Assembly: GCA_022792815.1 (NCBI GenBank)
Contig: JAAWBS010000052.1
Span: forward strand, 1 to 48,689
Reading direction: 5' to 3'
Source of the DNA: Hungatella sp.
Lineage (GTDB): Bacteria; Bacillota; Clostridia; Lachnospirales; Lachnospiraceae
DNA length: 48,689 nucleotides
How positions within the stretch are numbered: position 1 is the first letter of the stretch; each line of letters begins with the position of its first letter. The position numbers and the translations under genes were made by a program. The notes beneath the pieces are model-generated. The model was not told the origin of the DNA. It made no database searches and saw only the letters and a list, made by a program, of their open reading frames with translations. This document shows positions 39,975-48,689 of this stretch, in pieces.

Positions 39975-41732
39975 TTGGATGAGGACGTGCAGAATTGGAA
40001 AGAGAACTGGCAGAATATGCCGGAAAAGACACGAAAAATCATTAAAGCAATTGCAGGGGGAACTGTTGCAATTGCTTTAATTGCGATACTTGCGCTGAAT
40101 CTTCTGGGCAATCAGACGGATTATTCTACGCTGTTTACGGGGCTGAGCAAGGACGAAGCCCAGGAGGTGGTGGGACTTCTCCAGGATGAGGGGATCGAGT
40201 ACCGCTATAACGCCAACGACGGTGCCATCAGGGTTCCTGAGGCCACAGTGGAGCAGACCAGGGTAAGCCTTTTGAGCAAGGGCTATCCCAAGAGCGGTTT
40301 CGCGTATGATATGTACTTGAACAATACAGGACTTATGACCACGGAGTCGGATAAGAAGCTGATCACCAAGTATGAACTTCAGGATCGCTTGGGAGCCACC
40401 ATCCGGGTGTTTGAGGGGGTTCAGGATGCAAAGGTTACCATCAACGAGGGATCCGATGCCCTCTATGCCTGGGAGGACCGGTCTGCTTCGACTGCCTCCG
40501 CTTCTGTGGTGGTGACCATGAAAAACGGCAGTACCCTCACGTCCGACAAGGCGCAGGCGGTGAAGACTCTGGTCTCCCACGCGGTGAAAGGCATGACCTT
40601 CACCAACGTGGCTGTCTTTGATGCGGCCACCATGACAGAGGTGGGCACAGACGGGGATGGCACTGCCAGCGGGATCTCAGACCTGACCAGCCTGACCAGT
40701 CTGGTGGAGAGCAACATCGCGGCCAATGTCAGACGGGTTTTGGAACAGCTTTACGGTCAGGGCAATGTGGCGGTGTCGGTTAAGGGAACGCTCAACATGG
40801 AGAGATTGATCCAGGAGACCACCCAGTACTCCACGCCGGAGAAGATTGGCGATGAGGATAAAGGGGGACTTTTGGAGAGAGAGGATCTGACCAATGAGGG
40901 CAGCAATCTGTCCAACCAGAATGCGGGCGGAGTGGTCGGAGCCGATGCCAACGCGGATGTGCCCAGATATACCAACAACGACGGGACCGGCCAGACGGGA
41001 GAGAGCTACAGCAACAGCACAGCCTCCCGGGAATGGCTGTATAATATATTGAAGGAACAGCGCCAGATCGATCCGGGTGTGCTGGAGGACACTTCGATCG
41101 GTATCGTGATTATCACAGACCGCATGGAGGCGCCAAGTCAGAACGAGCTGGTGAGACTGGTGGCCAACTCTGCCGGTATTCCGGTGGAAAACGCACAGGA
41201 TAAGATCACCATCATCCGGGATTCCGGTGTGGTTGTGGATGTGCCGGAGAATCCTGGCGGAGACCAGCAGGCAGGCAGTGACGATGTGGAGGGGAGAACT
41301 CAGATTCCTCTTTGGCTGATCATCGTTATAGGAGCCGGAGTTCTGCTTCTTCTGCTTCTGCTGATTCTTCTTCTGGTACTGAGGAGAAAGCGGAAGAAGG
41401 CCCAGGAGGTCATCATGGAGGGTGGCGAATTCATCGACGGTGATGCACTGTCTGCCGGTGAACTGGCGGCCGGAGAGAACGGTCTTGCCGTGGCAGAAGG
41501 CGGAGCGGGAATCCTGCCCGGAGGCGCAGCAGAGGAGGAAGAAGATGAATTTATCAAGAATGAAGAGATCATGAACTTCCGGATGCAGCGCAGCCTGAGG
41601 CTGAAACAGAACATTGGAGAATTCGTAGACCAGAATCCGCAGATCGCGGCGAAACTGATCCAGGGCTGGTTGAACGGAGAGGAGGGAGAAGGCGATGGCA
41701 GAAGCAAGCGCAGCGGCAATCGAAGCAAGTAG
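39975..41732 (+). CDS. fliF: Flagellar MS-ring protein FliF
   Basis: MS-ring subunit of about 585 residues. The first membrane helix (about 28-48) precedes the YscJ-like domain YSTLFTGLSKDEAQEVVGLL. A long Gly/Asn-rich loop lies at about 300-350, the second membrane helix (LLLLLLILLLVL) at about 455-475, and the acidic C-terminal tail that binds FliG at the end. The start is uncertain: TTG 39975, GTG 39987 or ATG 40017 are all possible and none has ideal spacing. It overlaps fliG by 38 bp. Confidence 0.95.
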   Translation: MDEDVQNWKENWQNMPEKTRKIIKAIAGGTVAIALIAILALNLLGNQTDYSTLFTGLSKDEAQEVVGLLQDEGIEYRYNANDGAIRVPEATVEQTRVSLLSKGYPKSGFAYDMYLNNTGLMTTESDKKLITKYELQDRLGATIRVFEGVQDAKVTINEGSDALYAWEDRSASTASASVVVTMKNGSTLTSDKAQAVKTLVSHAVKGMTFTNVAVFDAATMTEVGTDGDGTASGISDLTSLTSLVESNIAANVRRVLEQLYGQGNVAVSVKGTLNMERLIQETTQYSTPEKIGDEDKGGLLEREDLTNEGSNLSNQNAGGVVGADANADVPRYTNNDGTGQTGESYSNSTASREWLYNILKEQRQIDPGVLEDTSIGIVIITDRMEAPSQNELVRLVANSAGIPVENAQDKITIIRDSGVVVDVPENPGGDQQAGSDDVEGRTQIPLWLIIVIGAGVLLLLLLLILLLVLRRKRKKAQEVIMEGGEFIDGDALSAGELAAGENGLAVAEGGAGILPGGAAEEEEDEFIKNEEIMNFRMQRSLRLKQNIGEFVDQNPQIAAKLIQGWLNGEEGEGDGRSKRSGNRSK

Positions 41733-42762
41733 TTCCATAAAGCCGGAGGGAGAAGCTCCTATAACCGACCCCAGGAGCAAGGCGGCATTGGTGGTAATCT
41801 CCCTTGGAGCTGACCGGGCGTCCCAGATCTATAAATATTTAAACGAAGAGGATATCGAGGAACTTACATACGAGGTGGCAAAGCTGGGTAAGACGTCCAA
41901 CTCTCAGGTGGAGGCCACTCTCGACGAGTTCTATAAATTGTGCCTGACTCATAAGATGATGACGGACGGCGGTCTGGATTACGCCAGAAACGTACTGGAG
42001 AAAGCCTTCGGCGAGTCCACTGCCAGAAACCTGTTGGAGAAGGTGTCCAAGACCCTTCAGTCCAAGCCTTTCAACTTCTTTATGAAGGGAGATCCAAAGG
42101 CTCTCTTGTCTCTGCTTCAGAACGAGCGGCCCCAGGTGATTGCCCTGATTATGGCCTATATGGATCCCCAGCAGTCCGCTCAGGTTTTGGAGCAGCTGCC
42201 GGATGAGAAGCGGATTCAGACGGTGGAGAGTATGGCGCGGATGGACCGTGTCTCCCCGGAAGCCATCTCTATCGTGGAGGAGGAGATGAAGCGGAAGTTT
42301 GCCACCATCATCACCAGCGAGGACAACATGAACCTTGGCGGTGTGGACTATGTGGCTGACATGATGAATCATGTGGACCGCAGCAGCGAGCGGAAGATCT
42401 TCGAGGAGCTGGACAAAAGAAATCCGGATTTGTCCCAGAGCATTCGGGAGAAGATGTTCGTGTTCGAGAACATCCTGGATATGGACGATCGGTCCGTACA
42501 GCGTTTCGTCAGGGAGTGCGATACCAAGGACGTGGTATACGCCTTGAAGAGCGCTTCCGAGGAGATGAAGACCATATTCTTCAACAATATGTCCAAGCGT
42601 ATGGCAGACTCTGTACGCGGAGATCTGGAGATTACGACCAATGTGAGACTGAAGGATGTGGAAGAGGCACAGCAGCGTATCGTCAATATTATTCGACGGC
42701 TGGAAGAGCAGGGCGAAGTGATTATCAAGAAGGGAGGAGAAGATGATAATATCATCATCTAA
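41695..42762 (+). CDS. fliG: Flagellar motor switch protein FliG
   Basis: Switch and torque protein of 355 residues. The N-terminal domain that binds FliF (ALVVISLGADRASQIYKYLN), the middle domain with an EHPQ-like element (NERPQVIALIMAYMDPQQSA) and the C-terminal torque domain (KMFVFENILDMDDRSVQRF) appear in order. ATG 41695 follows GGAGAAGGC inside the end of fliF. It overlaps fliH by 20 bp. Confidence 0.97.
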   Translation: MAEASAAAIEASSSIKPEGEAPITDPRSKAALVVISLGADRASQIYKYLNEEDIEELTYEVAKLGKTSNSQVEATLDEFYKLCLTHKMMTDGGLDYARNVLEKAFGESTARNLLEKVSKTLQSKPFNFFMKGDPKALLSLLQNERPQVIALIMAYMDPQQSAQVLEQLPDEKRIQTVESMARMDRVSPEAISIVEEEMKRKFATIITSEDNMNLGGVDYVADMMNHVDRSSERKIFEELDKRNPDLSQSIREKMFVFENILDMDDRSVQRFVRECDTKDVVYALKSASEEMKTIFFNNMSKRMADSVRGDLEITTNVRLKDVEEAQQRIVNIIRRLEEQGEVIIKKGGEDDNIII

Positions 42763-43642
42763 CCGGATCATCAAGCGCCCGGAGGCTGCAGGCAGCCTGG
42801 CTATCGAAAATTATATGCCCTCTTTGGAAGAATTGATGAAAAACCGGGATTTAACTCCCAGAGAGCCGGTTTTTCCCCACTATACTCAGGAGGGAAAGAA
42901 AAAGGAGGAGAAGCCGCCCGAGGAGGCTTCTTCCCGGGAGGAAGAGCGGCAGCTGATGGAGACAGCGGCAGCTGTCGAGGAGGAAGTGGGAAGACAGCAG
43001 GAAAAACTGCTGGATGAGTGGAAGGAGGAGGGGGCCAGGCTTTTGGAAGAAGCCGAGGAGCAGGCGGCCCGCATCCTTGAGGAGGCGGAGCGGCAGGCGA
43101 AACAAACACAAGCAAGGGCCTATGAGGAAGGACGCAGGGAAGGATATAAAGCCGGATTTGAAGAAGGCAGAGAGAAAGCAGAAGGGGATTTTAGAGAGGA
43201 AATTCAGGACCAGCTGCTTTCGTTCCAGGCGGACGTGAAGCGGGCCCTTAAGTCTGTTGATACGGCGAAAGAGGCCTGCCTTCGCGCTTATTTAGATGAG
43301 TTAAAAGATTGTGCCGTGGCGGTGGGAGAGAAAGTGATCCACATCAGCCTCAAGTCCAGCGGCGAGGTGATCAAGCAGATGATTATCTCGGCCACAGAAA
43401 AGTTAAAGAAGACAGCATGGGTCAAGATCTATATTGATAAGTATGATTATGATATGATGATGGATGCCGATGCAAGGATCGTTGAGGAGCTGTCCCGTCT
43501 GTCGGACAATATCAAGTTTATTGTCATGGAAAAAGAGGCCAGAGGCAGCTGCATCATCGAGATGCCGGAAGAGATTGTAGATGTCAGTGTCAATACACAA
43601 ATTGAGAACATCAAGGATATACTAGAAAATGTAAGGCTGTAA
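42743..43642 (+). CDS. fliH: Flagellar assembly protein FliH
   Basis: Regulator of the export ATPase, 299 residues. A Glu/Lys/Arg-rich coiled coil covers about 50-150, including EEAEEQAARILEEAERQAKQ and repeated GxxxG-like EGRREGYKAGFEEGREKAEG. The C-terminal domain has the FliH/YscL pattern (CAVAVGEKVIHISLK). ATG 42743 is preceded by GGGAGGAG and overlaps fliG. Longer than the enterobacterial protein but typical of Firmicutes. Confidence 0.9.
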   Translation: MIISSSNRIIKRPEAAGSLAIENYMPSLEELMKNRDLTPREPVFPHYTQEGKKKEEKPPEEASSREEERQLMETAAAVEEEVGRQQEKLLDEWKEEGARLLEEAEEQAARILEEAERQAKQTQARAYEEGRREGYKAGFEEGREKAEGDFREEIQDQLLSFQADVKRALKSVDTAKEACLRAYLDELKDCAVAVGEKVIHISLKSSGEVIKQMIISATEKLKKTAWVKIYIDKYDYDMMMDADARIVEELSRLSDNIKFIVMEKEARGSCIIEMPEEIVDVSVNTQIENIKDILENVRL

Positions 43643-43655
43643 AAGGGAGTCTCCT

Positions 43656-44957
43656 ATGTTTGAAAAGATACCTCAGCTGATTGGCAAGGCAGAGACGGTC
43701 AGCCATATCGGAAAAATCGAAAATGTAGTCGGGATGTCCATGGAGGCTTCCGGCGGCCGCTCCAGCATAGGAGATATCGTTATGATCTATAATGAGGAGC
43801 AGAACCGGCAGATGCCTGCCGAAGTGGTAGGTTTTAAGGACGGCAAGATTCAGCTGATGACCTACGAGGCTACCAGCGGCATCGCATCAGGCAGTTTTGT
43901 GCGCAATACCCGCCACAGGCTGAAGATCCCGGTGGGAGACTTCCTGAGAGGAAGAATTATCAACGCTCTGGGAGAGCCTATTGACGGCGGTTCGCCATTT
44001 CCTCCGTCCAAGCACTATACGGTGCAAAGCCCTTATATCAATCCTTTGGACCGGCCTCCCATCAGGGAGAGATTGGAATTCGGTGTGAAGGCCATCGACG
44101 GTCTGAACACCATCGGAAAGGGCCAGAGAATCGGGATTTTCGCCGGTTCCGGTGTGGGGAAAAGTACTCTCATGGGTATGATCGCCAAAAATGTAAAGAC
44201 AGATATCAACGTCATCGCTCTGGTGGGAGAGCGTGGCCGTGAGGTCCTGGAATTCCTGGAAAAGGATCTGGGAGAGGAGGGGATGAGGCGCTCGGTGTTG
44301 GTGGTGGCGACTTCTGACCAGCCGGCCATGCTGAGGATGAAGTGTCCTCTGGTGGCCACAACCATCGCGGAGTATTTTAAAGACCAGGGCTATGACGTGC
44401 TTTTGATGATGGACTCCCTGACCAGATACGCCATGGCTCAGAGAGAGATCGGCCTCGCCATCGGAGAGCCGCCTATCGCCAGAGGCTACACGCCTTCCAT
44501 CTATGCGGAGTTTCCCAAACTTTTGGAGAGAAGCGGAAATTTTGGCAACGGTTCCATCACCGGGGTTTATACGGTTCTGGTGGAAGGTGACGACACCAAT
44601 GAGCCCATCTCGGATACGGTGAGAGGTATTCTGGACGGCCATATCGTGCTGAGCCGTCAGCTGGCCAATGAAAACCATTTTCCGGCCATCGACATCGGCG
44701 CCAGCATCTCCCGTCTTATGGTGGAGATTGTGTCGGGAGAGCATCAGAGATCTGCCTCCCGTCTGAGAAATCTTTTGGGGCTGTATCAGAAGAATGCAGA
44801 CCTGATCGCGATTGGAGCGTACAAAAAGGGAAACAACCCGGCTTTGGACGAGGCGGTTTCCAAGATCGACGACATCAATGGATTCTTACAGCAGGGGATC
44901 AATGAGAGCTTTGGCTATGAGGAGACCCTGCGGCGGATAAAAGAGATTATCAGCTGA
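43656..44957 (+). CDS. fliI: Flagellum-specific ATPase FliI
   Basis: Export ATPase of 433 residues, related to F1 beta. Walker A is AGSGVGKST (163-171), Walker B is VLLMMDSLTRYAMAQREI, and the specific GEPPIARGYTPSIYAEFP element is present. It forms the hexamer that feeds substrates to the flagellar secretion gate with FliH and FliJ. RBS AAAGGGAG; 13 nt behind fliH. Confidence 0.97.
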   Translation: MFEKIPQLIGKAETVSHIGKIENVVGMSMEASGGRSSIGDIVMIYNEEQNRQMPAEVVGFKDGKIQLMTYEATSGIASGSFVRNTRHRLKIPVGDFLRGRIINALGEPIDGGSPFPPSKHYTVQSPYINPLDRPPIRERLEFGVKAIDGLNTIGKGQRIGIFAGSGVGKSTLMGMIAKNVKTDINVIALVGERGREVLEFLEKDLGEEGMRRSVLVVATSDQPAMLRMKCPLVATTIAEYFKDQGYDVLLMMDSLTRYAMAQREIGLAIGEPPIARGYTPSIYAEFPKLLERSGNFGNGSITGVYTVLVEGDDTNEPISDTVRGILDGHIVLSRQLANENHFPAIDIGASISRLMVEIVSGEHQRSASRLRNLLGLYQKNADLIAIGAYKKGNNPALDEAVSKIDDINGFLQQGINESFGYEETLRRIKEIIS

Positions 44958-44974
44958 TTCCGGAGGAAAAAGAA

Positions 44975-45433
44975 GTGAAGCAGTTCAAATACAGGCTGGA
45001 GACGGTACTGGATTACAAGACACAGGTTCTGGATAATCTGAAGACGGAACATGCGGTGATCATCCAGAAGGTGAATCGGAAGCAGGAGGAAATCCTGGGA
45101 CTTCACCGGGAACTGACAGGATTTGAGAGTGAATTTGACAGAGCCAAGGAAGAAGGGGCTACCATCGAGAACTACCGTCTGTTTGATCTGTGTATCGGGC
45201 GGATGGAGGAGATCATCGATGAAGAGAAGGAACGGCTGAATGTTCTTAAGAGGCAGGAGGAGGAGAAGAAACAGCAGGTCATCACTGCCAAGGTGGATAC
45301 CTCCAAGTTTGAACGACTGAAAGACAAGAAACTGAAAGAATATCAGAAAGCGGCGGCTAAGGCAGATGAGCTTTTTATCGAGGAGTTTGTCTCCGGCAAT
45401 ACGCTGCGCATAAGGCCTCAGCACAGAGGCTGA
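44975..45433 (+). CDS. fliJ: Flagellar export protein FliJ
   Basis: Coiled-coil chaperone-like protein of 152 residues, the stalk of the export ATPase. The start KQFKYRLETVLDYK is typical, and most of the chain is heptad-like and charged. GTG start at 44975 follows CGGAGGAAAAAG. Position after fliI supports the call. Confidence 0.9.
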   Translation: MKQFKYRLETVLDYKTQVLDNLKTEHAVIIQKVNRKQEEILGLHRELTGFESEFDRAKEEGATIENYRLFDLCIGRMEEIIDEEKERLNVLKRQEEEKKQQVITAKVDTSKFERLKDKKLKEYQKAAAKADELFIEEFVSGNTLRIRPQHRG

Positions 45434-45442
45434 GACATTGGG

Positions 45443-45470
45443 ATAATAGCAGGCCCAAACCTGTTATTAT
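45443..45470 (+). other. Intercistronic hairpin between fliJ and fliK
   Basis: ATAATAGCAGG (45443-45453) and CCTGTTATTAT (45460-45470) form an 11-bp stem with one G-U pair and a CCCAAA loop. No T-run follows. It may reduce readthrough or protect the upstream mRNA, lowering or delaying expression of the hook-length gene. Confidence 0.5.
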
Positions 45471-45505
45471 AGATATCATAAAAGAGAAAGGAGGGAGTAC
45501 ACGAG

Positions 45506-46714
45506 ATGGAGACAGTAAAGATGACAAGCCAGGTGCAGGTCAGGACCAAGGCTGGGGGCAGAAATATGTCTGCGGATTCAACGGTGGAGAAAGATGCCTT
45601 CTTAAAGCTTCTTCAGGAGAAAAAGGAACTGGCACAGCCGGGGGAGAAGACGGAAAAAGCCGAGGACGGCCAGAAGCCGGAGACCACAGAGGGTCAAAAG
45701 GATTCTTTCAAGGAGCCCCAGGGGACGGAGACTGCAGAGGATGAGCCGATTGAAGTATCTCCTCAGGAAGTTCTTCTCCAGGCAGGACTCCAACAGGCGG
45801 CTGCCCAGATCCAGATGTCGGAGAGTCCTCCGGAGCTTTCGCAAGAGGCTGTTTCGGAGACGGAGATTCTTCAGGCTGTGGAGGCCGAAGGGAAAGTCCT
45901 TTCCCCTCAGGAGGATACAGAACCTGAGACCAAGACCTTGACACCGGACCAGGAGATGGAAGAGGGAGAAGTGGTTAAGGCTCTGACCGGCGCCGGAGAG
46001 GAGGCTGTCAAACCTGTAGTTTCCCAGAAGGAAGGTCAAGATGGGAACAATTCCTCGAAGGAGGGAGAGGGAAGGGAGATTCCTATGGAAGCTTCCGACA
46101 GAAAACCGGCTGCAGATCAGGCCGGCCAAAAAGTTCCTCCCGAGCCCAAAGTTCAGACCGCGCCTTCGTCGGCTGCCGTGGAAGAGAAAGAGAAATCTCA
46201 GCCAGGGCAGGAGACGGGACAGGTTTCCCTGTATGGCGGGCAGAACCACACACAGAGGAGCGAACAGCTCGTTGGTCATGAGAGGACAGAGTCGATTCCT
46301 CTGAGAACAAGCCACAGCCAGCTTCCACAGGATCTGGGAAAAACCTTGGCATCCAGACTTCCCGGAAACGGACGGGAGCTGATTATCGAGCTGGAGCCGG
46401 CCTCTTTGGGCAAACTGACCATCAAGATGGTCTATGAGGGCAGCAGGGCAGCGGTATCGATTCTGGCATCCAATCCCAGAACTCTGGAACTGCTGAGTCA
46501 GAAAGCTTCGGAGATCGCTTCGATCCTGGAGGAGAAGACCGGCCAGGAGACCGTGATCTACACCCAGGCCCCGGAGAGAGAAGAGGGACAGCCGGATGAG
46601 GATTCAGGCGGCGGACAGGGCCGAAAGCAGGAAGGCCAGGAGCGCCGTGACCGGGAAGACGACCGGCACGAGACCGAGTCTTTCGCACAGCAGCTGAGGC
46701 TGGGACTTGTTTAA
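45506..46714 (+). CDS. fliK: Flagellar hook-length control protein FliK
   Basis: Secreted ruler protein of 402 residues. Residues 30-270 are Glu/Gln/Lys/Pro-rich low-complexity sequence, as expected for the ruler. The C-terminal domain that switches export specificity carries RELIIELEPASLGKLTIKMV. ATG 45506 follows AAAGGAGGGAG. Long negatively charged tail EDSGGGQGRKQEGQERRDRE near the end. Confidence 0.9.
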   Translation: METVKMTSQVQVRTKAGGRNMSADSTVEKDAFLKLLQEKKELAQPGEKTEKAEDGQKPETTEGQKDSFKEPQGTETAEDEPIEVSPQEVLLQAGLQQAAAQIQMSESPPELSQEAVSETEILQAVEAEGKVLSPQEDTEPETKTLTPDQEMEEGEVVKALTGAGEEAVKPVVSQKEGQDGNNSSKEGEGREIPMEASDRKPAADQAGQKVPPEPKVQTAPSSAAVEEKEKSQPGQETGQVSLYGGQNHTQRSEQLVGHERTESIPLRTSHSQLPQDLGKTLASRLPGNGRELIIELEPASLGKLTIKMVYEGSRAAVSILASNPRTLELLSQKASEIASILEEKTGQETVIYTQAPEREEGQPDEDSGGGQGRKQEGQERRDREDDRHETESFAQQLRLGLV

Positions 46715-46729
46715 GAAAAAGGAGAAATT

Positions 46730-47296
46730 ATGGCAGACAAATTATCGGTGAGCGGAAGCAGCAGTCCGTACACCACAGGAGCTTACAAACCGGAGTCCAA
46801 CGACAAAAACACGCTGACCATGACCGGATATTTTCAGCTGCTGGCTACTCAGCTGCAGAATCAGGATATGACCAATCCCATGGACAACAGCGAGATGATG
46901 GCTCAGATGACGCAGATGGCCATGGTGCAGTCCATGCAGTCCATGACAGACGCGCTGCAGACCTCCACCGCGGTGTCTACACAGACCTATGCGGCAAGTT
47001 TGGTGGGGCAGGAAGTGACGATGGCTGTAACTGTTGAAAATTCCTATGGACAGGAGACGCCAGTCGATGTAAAATATGCTAAGGTGGAGTGGGTGAATTT
47101 CACCAGCGGAGATCCCACCATCAAGATCGAGGGGGACGACAAGGTGTATTCCCTGAGTCATCTGGTAGGTATGGGACGGGTGCCTAATCCGTTCAAGCAG
47201 GAGATCGACACGGAGAATCCCGGGGAGCCTGGGGATCCGGATGAACCAAAAGATCCGGATGATTCGAAGGAGCCGGATGAACCCGGAGAGGTCTAG
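46730..47296 (+). CDS. flgD: Flagellar hook capping protein FlgD with Pro/Asp/Glu tail
   Basis: Hook-assembly scaffold of 188 residues. The N-terminal signature YFQLLATQLQNQDMTNPMDN and QMTQMAMVQSMQSM is diagnostic. The last 25 residues form a repeated P-D/E pattern (PGDPDEPKDPDDSKEPDEPG) not usual in FlgD. AAAAGGAG precedes the ATG. It follows fliK by 15 nt. Confidence 0.93.
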   Translation: MADKLSVSGSSSPYTTGAYKPESNDKNTLTMTGYFQLLATQLQNQDMTNPMDNSEMMAQMTQMAMVQSMQSMTDALQTSTAVSTQTYAASLVGQEVTMAVTVENSYGQETPVDVKYAKVEWVNFTSGDPTIKIEGDDKVYSLSHLVGMGRVPNPFKQEIDTENPGEPGDPDEPKDPDDSKEPDEPGEV

Positions 47297-47366
47297 GATT
47301 CCGACCACATTGAGACAGCCCTGATTTTGGGGTTCCAGGACAGGGAGATTGGAAAGAGGAAACGGT

Positions 47367-47747
47367 ATGGATATTAGAGAAGTCGGCTTGTTGGAGAGCA
47401 GAACATCAAGTATCCCCGGCCAGCGCGTCGCGCCACCTGGAGCTGGGGGGAACCAGACAGACTTTAAGACGCTTCTCCAGGAAAGAGCGAGTGCGGGCCT
47501 GAATTTTTCCAAGCACGCCGCCAGGCGTATGAATGAGAGGGGCATTGCCGTGGACAGCCAGCTGATGAGCAATCTGGAACACGCCGTGGAGGGCGCCAGG
47601 AAAAAGGGGGCCAGGGATGTGGCCATCATCGGTCAGCAGGGAGTTTTTATCGTCAATGTGCCTAACAATACGGTTGTTACCACCATGTCTCAGGATGACA
47701 TGAGAGAGAGAGTTTTTACCAATATTGACAGTGCCGTTCTGATGTAA
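47367..47747 (+). CDS. Flagellar operon protein (TIGR02530 type)
   Basis: Protein of 126 residues found between flgD and flgE in many Firmicutes. The core FSKHAARRMNERGIAVDSQL and the DVAIIGQQGVFIVNVPNNTV end are characteristic. It may act in hook assembly, but no firm function is known to me. ATG 47367 follows AAGAGGAAAC; a TTG 18 bases upstream is less likely. Confidence 0.85.
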   Translation: MDIREVGLLESRTSSIPGQRVAPPGAGGNQTDFKTLLQERASAGLNFSKHAARRMNERGIAVDSQLMSNLEHAVEGARKKGARDVAIIGQQGVFIVNVPNNTVVTTMSQDDMRERVFTNIDSAVLM

Positions 47748-47822
47748 CCGGACCTCATAAGAGGAAGTTATTCCCTCATGCCGGATGGGCAGAGGGAGGA
47801 ACGGGGAAAGGAATGTAATCAT

Positions 47823-48689
47823 ATGTTAAGAGCAATGGATTCAGCAGTGGCAGGGCTTAGGGCCCACCAGAATAAGATGGATGTGGTGGGCCACAATATC
47901 GCCAACGTTAATACTTTCGGTTTTAAAGCACAGACTTATACGTTTAAAGAGGCTATGTACCAGACGTCTACGGCATCCACCGGCGGTTCTGCCGCATCCG
48001 GCGGTACCAACGCGGCCCAGTACGGTTATGGTACCTTGATGGGAAGCATCGGTATGGATATGACTTCCAGTACACCGTCCTATGTAGGCGGATTTAATGC
48101 CACCATTGACGGCGAGGGCTTTTTTATCACCAGCAATGAAAGCGGAAAGAAAGTGGCGGCTAACGGTGACATTAAGGGCGAGAATTTCAGTTATACCAGA
48201 GTGGGACAGTTTATGGTGGACAGCAACGGCTATATCGTAGATGCCAATAAGAACTTTATATATGGTTATCGTCCAGGTTCTGATGAGTTGGTGGCGCTTA
48301 GGATACCGAAGAGCGTGGATACAAATGGAAGTCCGACTTTCAGTGATACTGTTACTGACGACGTTTTGCTGTCAACTGCCGTCGAGATCAATGCACTGGG
48401 AAAAATTACGGTAACGGTTCAGGTAGACAAGGCCGGCGCTGCTGGTGAGAAAGAGTCAAAGACGGTTGAGATCGGCCAGGTAGCAGTCGCCACCTTCCAG
48501 AACCCCAACGGTCTGACAAAGGCCGGCGGCAACTATTATACTACCAATGAGAACGACAACGCCGGTCAGGCGGCTGCCGGAAAGCCGGGCGACCCGGGTA
48601 CGGCCAGTCTGATGACCGGTTACATCGAGGCCTCCAACGTAGACCTTGCCAAAGAATTTGCCGACATGATTACCACTCACAGAGGATTC
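47823..48689 (+). CDS. flgE: Flagellar hook protein FlgE, N-terminal part (cut by window end)
   Basis: The first 289 codons of the hook subunit gene are present and open to the last base. The start MLRAMDSAVAGLRAHQNKMD and the rod/hook motif NIANVNTFGFKAQTYTFKEA identify it. The region with GFNATIDGEGFFI is also typical of FlgE. GGAAAGG stands 12 bases upstream of ATG 47823. It is the last gene visible of the operon. Confidence 0.93.
   Translation, partial: MLRAMDSAVAGLRAHQNKMDVVGHNIANVNTFGFKAQTYTFKEAMYQTSTASTGGSAASGGTNAAQYGYGTLMGSIGMDMTSSTPSYVGGFNATIDGEGFFITSNESGKKVAANGDIKGENFSYTRVGQFMVDSNGYIVDANKNFIYGYRPGSDELVALRIPKSVDTNGSPTFSDTVTDDVLLSTAVEINALGKITVTVQVDKAGAAGEKESKTVEIGQVAVATFQNPNGLTKAGGNYYTTNENDNAGQAAAGKPGDPGTASLMTGYIEASNVDLAKEFADMITTHRGF

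Noticed and set aside
40677..44744. Several minus-strand open frames under the flagellar genes
   Set aside because: They lie opposite fliF, fliG, fliH and fliI, all unambiguous, and show no start signals or family motifs.
1..48689. CRISPR arrays, tRNA, rRNA or complete insertion sequences
   Set aside because: Reading both strands I found no regular repeat-spacer pattern, no tRNA-like cloverleaf in the gaps and no transposase.

Overview
The window reads as a chromosomal segment of a flagellated, anaerobic Firmicute, most likely a Lachnospiraceae-type Clostridium. Support comes from the class III (oxygen-sensitive) ribonucleotide reductase NrdDG, a Gram-positive style flagellar operon, YesMN-type regulators next to a carbohydrate ABC importer, AGGAGG-type ribosome binding sites and sigma-A promoters. 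No rRNA, tRNA or CRISPR array was seen.

Layout. 1-246: 3' end of an AT-rich RhuM-family gene. 474-8173: carbohydrate locus with a response regulator and histidine kinase (minus) divergent from a substrate-binding lipoprotein, two permeases, an esterase and an esterase-like paralogue that has lost its catalytic residues. 8282-15331: chemotaxis block with two methyl-accepting proteins flanking a cytoplasmic pectinesterase; the second is in a minus-strand unit with a sugar-binding lipoprotein and a bacteriohemerythrin that carries an extra C-terminal domain. 15422-15946: remnant of an FRG-domain gene. 16027-20182: sulfur module with a thioredoxin-reductase-like flavoprotein, a YeeE/YedE transporter split over two genes with a TusA-like gene between them, a LysR regulator and a second TusA-like gene. 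20268-27485: WecE-type aminotransferase, a glycosyltransferase/ATP-grasp fusion, an SsuABC/TauABC-type importer and a membrane glycosyltransferase. 27702-29665: two rhodanese lipoproteins. 29666-30263: a strong candidate structured RNA, an EamA transporter remnant and a terminator. 30264-35050: an IbrA/IbrB-like pair, a diguanylate cyclase and an amidohydrolase. 35156-37879: nrdDG with two NrdR-like boxes. 37969 to the end: a short FliD-like gene, then flgB-fliE-fliF-fliG-fliH-fliI-fliJ-fliK-flgD-flagellar operon protein-flgE (cut by the window edge). flgC, normally between flgB and fliE, is absent.

How it fits together. The first half combines capture and breakdown of plant-type carbohydrate (importer, esterases, pectinesterase) with chemotaxis receptors and flagellar basal-body genes, so the cell can be pictured swimming towards and using pectin or acylated oligosaccharides. 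The hemerythrin gene cotranscribed with a receptor suggests oxygen avoidance as an added input. The centre is rich in sulfur-handling proteins (YeeE, TusA, rhodanese, possible sulfonate importer, thioredoxin-reductase-like protein). Items I consider least explained are the 88-nt RNA hairpin at 29714-29801, the three-way-junction element at 8201-8276, the glycosyltransferase/ATP-grasp fusion with a strong internal start, the hemerythrin fusion and the split YeeE/TusA arrangement. All functions are assigned by motif reading without database searches.
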